Positions 60,990 through 64,000 of a DNA stretch of 64,000 bases are shown one piece after another. A program made the position numbers and the translations under genes. The notes under the pieces were generated by a model. That model ran no database searches. It saw only the letters and a program-made list of their open reading frames with translations, and was not told the DNA's origin. This stretch comes from Streptomyces neyagawaensis (GTDB lineage Bacteria; Actinomycetota; Actinomycetes; Streptomycetales; Streptomycetaceae), in NCBI RefSeq assembly GCF_023516595.1, contig NZ_JAMGBG010000074.1:1-64000 (forward strand), written 5' to 3'. How positions within the stretch are numbered: the stretch's first letter is position 1; each line of letters opens with the position of its first letter.

Positions 60990-62435
60990 TCAGCCGTCCT
61001 CGCCGAGGGTCGTGCCCTCCTTCACCCACTGCTTCCCGTTCAGCGGGTACTCGTAGGCCGGGCGCCCGTTGTTGCCGCTCGTGCGGAACGGTCGGCCGCC
61101 GTTGTCCACCCTCAGCGTGTCGCTGCGGGAGCCCGACGACCACGTGACCTCCAGGTACCAGCTGACGTCGTACACCGAGGCGTCGGCCGTGATGTAGTAC
61201 ACCTCCGGGTCGGACTCGCTGACGGAGTACGGGAAGCCCTTGCTCCCCGCCTTGGGCTTGACGACGGGCCGCGCGGCGTCGAGAGCGACCGTGAAGGACC
61301 GGGTCGGCACACCGGCCCCGCACCCGACACCGGGATACCCCATGACGTAGTCGTTCCAGGGCAGGGGCTGCCGTTTGGCGACCGTGCGGACCTTGACGCT
61401 GTTCACGACGACCGTCTCCTTGCCGGTGCCCTGGACGGTGAGCGTCAGGAACTGGCCGCCGGACGAGACCGCCCCCGTCCGCGCCACCCAGGACGCCGCG
61501 TCCTGCTCCGGCGGCGGCTCGGGGACGTCCGTGGGCGGCCGGTTCACCAGATACCGCTGGTCGCACGGGCTCTCCCAGGTGTACGGCTCCACCTTCACGG
61601 ACAACGGCGGGTCGAGGGACGCGGAGTCACCGCCGCCCGCCCCGGAACCCGTCGGGGTGGCCGCACCGGTGGACGCGGGCGCCCCCTTCCCGTCGCCCTT
61701 CGCCCCCTTGCCGTCCTTCGCGCCCTTCCCGTCCGTCTCGCTCCCGGAGGGTGAGGGCGAGGCGTCGGACGCGGACGGGGAGCCCTTCTCCAGCCGGTCC
61801 CCGGCGGGCACGTCGGCGAGGGAACGGCGACCGCCGTCGTCCCCGGACTCCCCCGGCGGAAGGCTCACCGCCAGCGTGACGGCACCGACCAGGGCGGCGA
61901 CGGCCACACCCGCGACGAGCGCGACCCGGCCCCGCCGACGCGGCCGGGGAGCCGTACGGAACGACCGGGCCCCCGGGCCGCCCTCGACGACCTCTCCCTC
62001 GGGCATGGGGGCCCCGGCCTCCGCCGGTGTCGGCGTGGACGTCGGCGTCTCGCGCTCACCGGTGGCGTCCCCCGTGCCCGCTGCCGGCGTCGGCGTCTCG
62101 CGCGCGACCGCGCCCTCGTCCGAAGCCGCCGTGGAATCCCCGCCGGCCGCACGAAGGTCGCCCCCCTTGCGTCCGCGCGTCGCGTCCGCGAGCACCCACT
62201 TGCGGTGCAGCTCGACCAGTTCCCCGGGCGTGGCCTTGCAGAGGCGGGCCAGCCGCTCCACCGGCGCGTAGTCCGTCGGTACGGCGTCCCCGTTGCAGTA
62301 CCGGTGCAGGGTCGACGTACTCATGTGGAGGCGCTTGGCGAGCACCCCGTAGCTCAGCCCGGAGCGCTCCTTCAACTCCCGCAGCATTTCCGCGAAACCA
62401 GCCGCCATGCCGTTCCCGGCACCGCTCCCCGACAC
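60990..62435 (-). CDS. Membrane-spanning XRE protein with extracytoplasmic domain (RodZ-like topology)
   Basis: 481 residues. XRE helix-turn-helix at ~14-75 (LKERSGLSYGVLAKRLHMST; STLHRYCNGDAVPTDYAPVE), then a Glu/Thr/Pro-rich linker. A single membrane span at ~171-191 (VALVAGVAVAALVGAVTLAV) is preceded by an Arg cluster (RPRRRGR). The outside part has a Ser/Gly/Lys linker and a ~200-residue domain (SCDQRYLVNRPPTDVPEPPP in outline: ESPCDQRYLVNRPPTDV; RSFTVALDAARPVVKPKAG; SWYLEVTWSSGSRSDTL). GTG 62435 follows GGAG. It is divergent from a DUF4232 lipoprotein. Function unknown. Confidence 0.88.
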   Translation of the reverse strand: MSGSGAGNGMAAGFAEMLRELKERSGLSYGVLAKRLHMSTSTLHRYCNGDAVPTDYAPVERLARLCKATPGELVELHRKWVLADATRGRKGGDLRAAGGDSTAASDEGAVARETPTPAAGTGDATGERETPTSTPTPAEAGAPMPEGEVVEGGPGARSFRTAPRPRRRGRVALVAGVAVAALVGAVTLAVSLPPGESGDDGGRRSLADVPAGDRLEKGSPSASDASPSPSGSETDGKGAKDGKGAKGDGKGAPASTGAATPTGSGAGGGDSASLDPPLSVKVEPYTWESPCDQRYLVNRPPTDVPEPPPEQDAASWVARTGAVSSGGQFLTLTVQGTGKETVVVNSVKVRTVAKRQPLPWNDYVMGYPGVGCGAGVPTRSFTVALDAARPVVKPKAGSKGFPYSVSESDPEVYYITADASVYDVSWYLEVTWSSGSRSDTLRVDNGGRPFRTSGNNGRPAYEYPLNGKQWVKEGTTLGEDG

Positions 62436-62683
62436 GTTCTCTCCATCCCCTCACATCACCGGCGTCCCGTTCCGCGTTCCAGGCAAGGGACGTTCGCCCA
62501 GGTCACAGGCGGTGCGAGCATTCCAGCGTCCCTGATGGCCCGCCGGAGGTGGCGGCCGGGACGGATCACCCCGCAAGCTCTGGTCATCCAAACACGCCGC
62601 TCCCGAAAGTCCGGTCGAGCTGCGCGTGTTCGACCACTTGTTCTCAGCCTTCTCCACCGGCTTTGTCCGAAAGGGACTCCGTC

Positions 62684-63451
62684 ATGCGTACGTACCGCAC
62701 CGCCCGCACCGTCCGCCCCTCCCGTCTGCTCGTCGCGGCCGGAGCGGCCCTCGCGGCGCTCTCCCTCACCGCGTGCGGCGACGGCACGGGCATGAAGGAC
62801 GAGGGCGCCGCGCGCACCTCGGTGTCGGTCGCGAAGGACTCCCAGCAGACGGACACGGGCAAGGGCACGGACACCGGCACGGGCGGCAACAAGACGACCC
62901 CGAACGGGCAGACGGGCGCCGAGACCTCCGCAGCTGGGGGGCAGCAGGGCCAGGGCGCGGGCCAGGGCAAGGGCACCGTGGACCAAGCGTCGAAGAAGGG
63001 CGGGGACCCGTTCGACCCGGCGAACCGGGTCACCTGCAACGGATCGAACACCGCCGTGACCATGAAGCCGGTCGCCCGCCCCCTCAACCACATGCTCATC
63101 ACGGTCAAGAACACCGGCACGAAGGTCTGCGACCTCTTCTACTACCCCACCGTCCGCTTCGACCAGGTCCAGTGGGCCCCGCGGGTCGTGGAGGAGTCCC
63201 AGCCGCAGGCCGTGGTGACCCTCGCCCCCGGTGAGTCCGGCTACGCGGGCGTCCTGCTCTCCGCCGCCGACGGCAGCGGGGAGAACGGCACCACCGCCAA
63301 GAAGGCCACCATCCGCTTCCAGGGCCAGAAGCCCGGCAGCAACGGCGGCGCGACCGCGTCCCCGTCCCTCCCCGCCAAGGGCGTCTACTACGACAGCACC
63401 CTGGCCGTCACCTACTGGCAGTCGACGATCGACGACGCCCTGATGTACTGA
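62684..63451 (+). CDS. DUF4232-type lipoprotein
   Basis: 255 residues. Lipobox LSLTACGDG after a basic N terminus, then a Gly/Gln/Thr linker (QQTDTGKGTDTGTGGNKTTP). The DUF4232-type immunoglobulin-like sandwich starts VTCNGSNTAVTMKPVARPLN and includes LITVKNTGTKVCDLFYYPTV (paired cysteines) and ATIRFQGQKPGSNGG. GAAAGGG supports ATG 62684. Exported surface protein of unknown function, divergent from the membrane-spanning XRE gene. Confidence 0.9.
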   Translation: MRTYRTARTVRPSRLLVAAGAALAALSLTACGDGTGMKDEGAARTSVSVAKDSQQTDTGKGTDTGTGGNKTTPNGQTGAETSAAGGQQGQGAGQGKGTVDQASKKGGDPFDPANRVTCNGSNTAVTMKPVARPLNHMLITVKNTGTKVCDLFYYPTVRFDQVQWAPRVVEESQPQAVVTLAPGESGYAGVLLSAADGSGENGTTAKKATIRFQGQKPGSNGGATASPSLPAKGVYYDSTLAVTYWQSTIDDALMY

Positions 63452-63497
63452 CCGAACGGCTGTACTGACCGAAACGATGCACTGACCGAACGTCCCA
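63447..63497. repeat. 17-bp tandem repeat, three copies, at the DUF4232 stop
   Basis: ACTGACCGAA begins at 63447, 63464 and 63481, a constant period of 17 bp. The first copy contains the gene's TGA (63449-63451); the others lie in the 3' flank. Each copy carries an in-frame-like TGA, so it could act as a run of stop signals. Origin by slippage is likely. Confidence 0.8.
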
Positions 63498-63510
63498 TGA
63501 CGAGGAACGA

Positions 63511-63540
63511 CCCCGGCCGACGCACACCGCGTCGCCGGGG
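63511..63540. terminator. Hairpin between the lipoprotein gene and hemB
   Basis: CCCCGGCCGACGC and GCGTCGCCGGGG pair with one bulged base around a short loop, between convergent stops. Confidence 0.7.
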
Positions 63541-63568
63541 GCCGCCCCCCGCGTCGGGTCACCGCCGC

Positions 63569-64000
63569 TCAGCGCACCATGCGGGCGGCCTCGACGGCCC
63601 AGTACGTGAGGATGTTCTGCGCGCCGGCCCGCTTGATGCCGGTCAGCGTCTCCAGGATCGCCCGCTCCCGGTCGATCCAGCCCTTCTCCGCGGCGGCCTC
63701 GACCATCGAGTACTCACCGGAGATCTGATACGCGGCGACCGGCACGTCCACCGCGTCCGCGACCTTCGCCACGATGTCGAGGTAGGGGCCGGCCGGCTTC
63801 ACCATCACCATGTCGGCGCCCTCCTCCAGGTCGAGGGCCAACTCCCGCAGCGACTCACGGACGTTGGCGGGGTCCTGCTGGTAGGTCTTGCGGTCCCCCT
63901 GGAGCGAGGAGGCGACGGCCTCGCGGAAGGGCCCGTAGAACGCGGACGCGTACTTCGCGGTGTAGGCGAGGATCGCCACGTCCTCCCGCCCGATCTGGTC
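63569..64000 (-). CDS. hemB: Porphobilinogen synthase (delta-aminolevulinate dehydratase), C-terminal part
   Basis: The gene runs off the right edge, so the start and the first ~60% of the protein are absent. The visible ~143 residues include YTAKYASAFYGPFREAVASS, a hallmark of HemB (Tyr/Phe around the substrate site), DMVMVKPAGPYLDIV (second catalytic Lys) and VPVAAYQISGEYSMV, ending ILTYWAVEAARMVR. It condenses two 5-aminolevulinates into porphobilinogen, the step after HemL. Confidence 0.97.
   Translation of the reverse strand, partial: DQIGREDVAILAYTAKYASAFYGPFREAVASSLQGDRKTYQQDPANVRESLRELALDLEEGADMVMVKPAGPYLDIVAKVADAVDVPVAAYQISGEYSMVEAAAEKGWIDRERAILETLTGIKRAGAQNILTYWAVEAARMVR

Noticed and set aside
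1..64000. tRNA, rRNA and CRISPR signals
   Set aside because: No cloverleaf with a T-loop signature, no rRNA core and no regularly spaced repeats with unique spacers were found; tandem repeats present have no spacers.

Overview
This 64 kb window is high-GC actinobacterial DNA. Its codon bias, leaderless and GTG starts, class I lysyl-tRNA synthetase, lipoprotein families (DUF3558, DUF4232), PF04672 methyltransferase and CU044_5270-type protein all point to Streptomyces or a very close relative. It reads as chromosomal. I saw no insertion sequence, integrase, phage module, CRISPR array, rRNA or tRNA.

Layout. 0-3.5 kb: a secreted beta-helix protein (cut by the left edge) divergent from a FadR/GntR regulator. 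3.6-5.4 kb: an ECF-type sigma factor overlapping a membrane-anchored partner. 5.5-9.7 kb: a cytochrome c maturation operon (resA-ccdA-resB-ccsB), preceded on the same strand by a secreted deacetylase-like lipoprotein, a histidine phosphatase and hemL. 13.7-17 kb: a long disordered protein and a secreted GH43-like/AbfB enzyme. 17.4-24.1 kb: an alpha/beta hydrolase with an upstream mini-ORF, a small secreted protein, an XRE/coiled-coil regulator, a TOBE protein, a membrane protein, an anti-sigma-type ATPase and a transglutaminase-like protein. 24.2-28 kb: an MprAB-like two-component pair and a GT4 glycosyltransferase.

28.1-41.7 kb is the most coherent accessory block, a polysaccharide-utilisation locus. 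Two secreted enzymes (a GH95-like enzyme with ricin-type lectin, and a GH28-like beta-helix with a CBM96-like tail) face a LacI regulator followed by a cytoplasmic GH2 beta-galactosidase and an ABC sugar importer (lipoprotein plus two permeases, no local ATPase). The inferred flow is extracellular trimming of a fucosylated or galactosylated glycan, import, cytoplasmic beta-galactoside cleavage and LacI control.

41.8-64 kb is mostly housekeeping and conserved-hypothetical: a flavin monooxygenase-like enzyme, AraC regulator, SDR, NTF2-like protein, RtcB, two DUF3558 lipoproteins, a DUF2637 membrane protein, lysS, argS, two tandem secreted paralogs, DUF4253, an aminotransferase, a degenerate APH-fold protein, a methyltransferase, a membrane-spanning XRE protein, a DUF4232 lipoprotein and the 3' end of hemB.

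The most interesting unexplained signals are: (1) a family of three small secreted proteins (18.6, 55.0 and 55.7 kb), two transcription units of which share a promoter-like element at identical spacing; (2) the glycan locus; (3) a RodZ-like membrane-spanning HTH protein divergent from a lipoprotein; (4) large intergenic palindromes of one repeated family; (5) several unusually perfect palindromes in front of regulators or membrane proteins.
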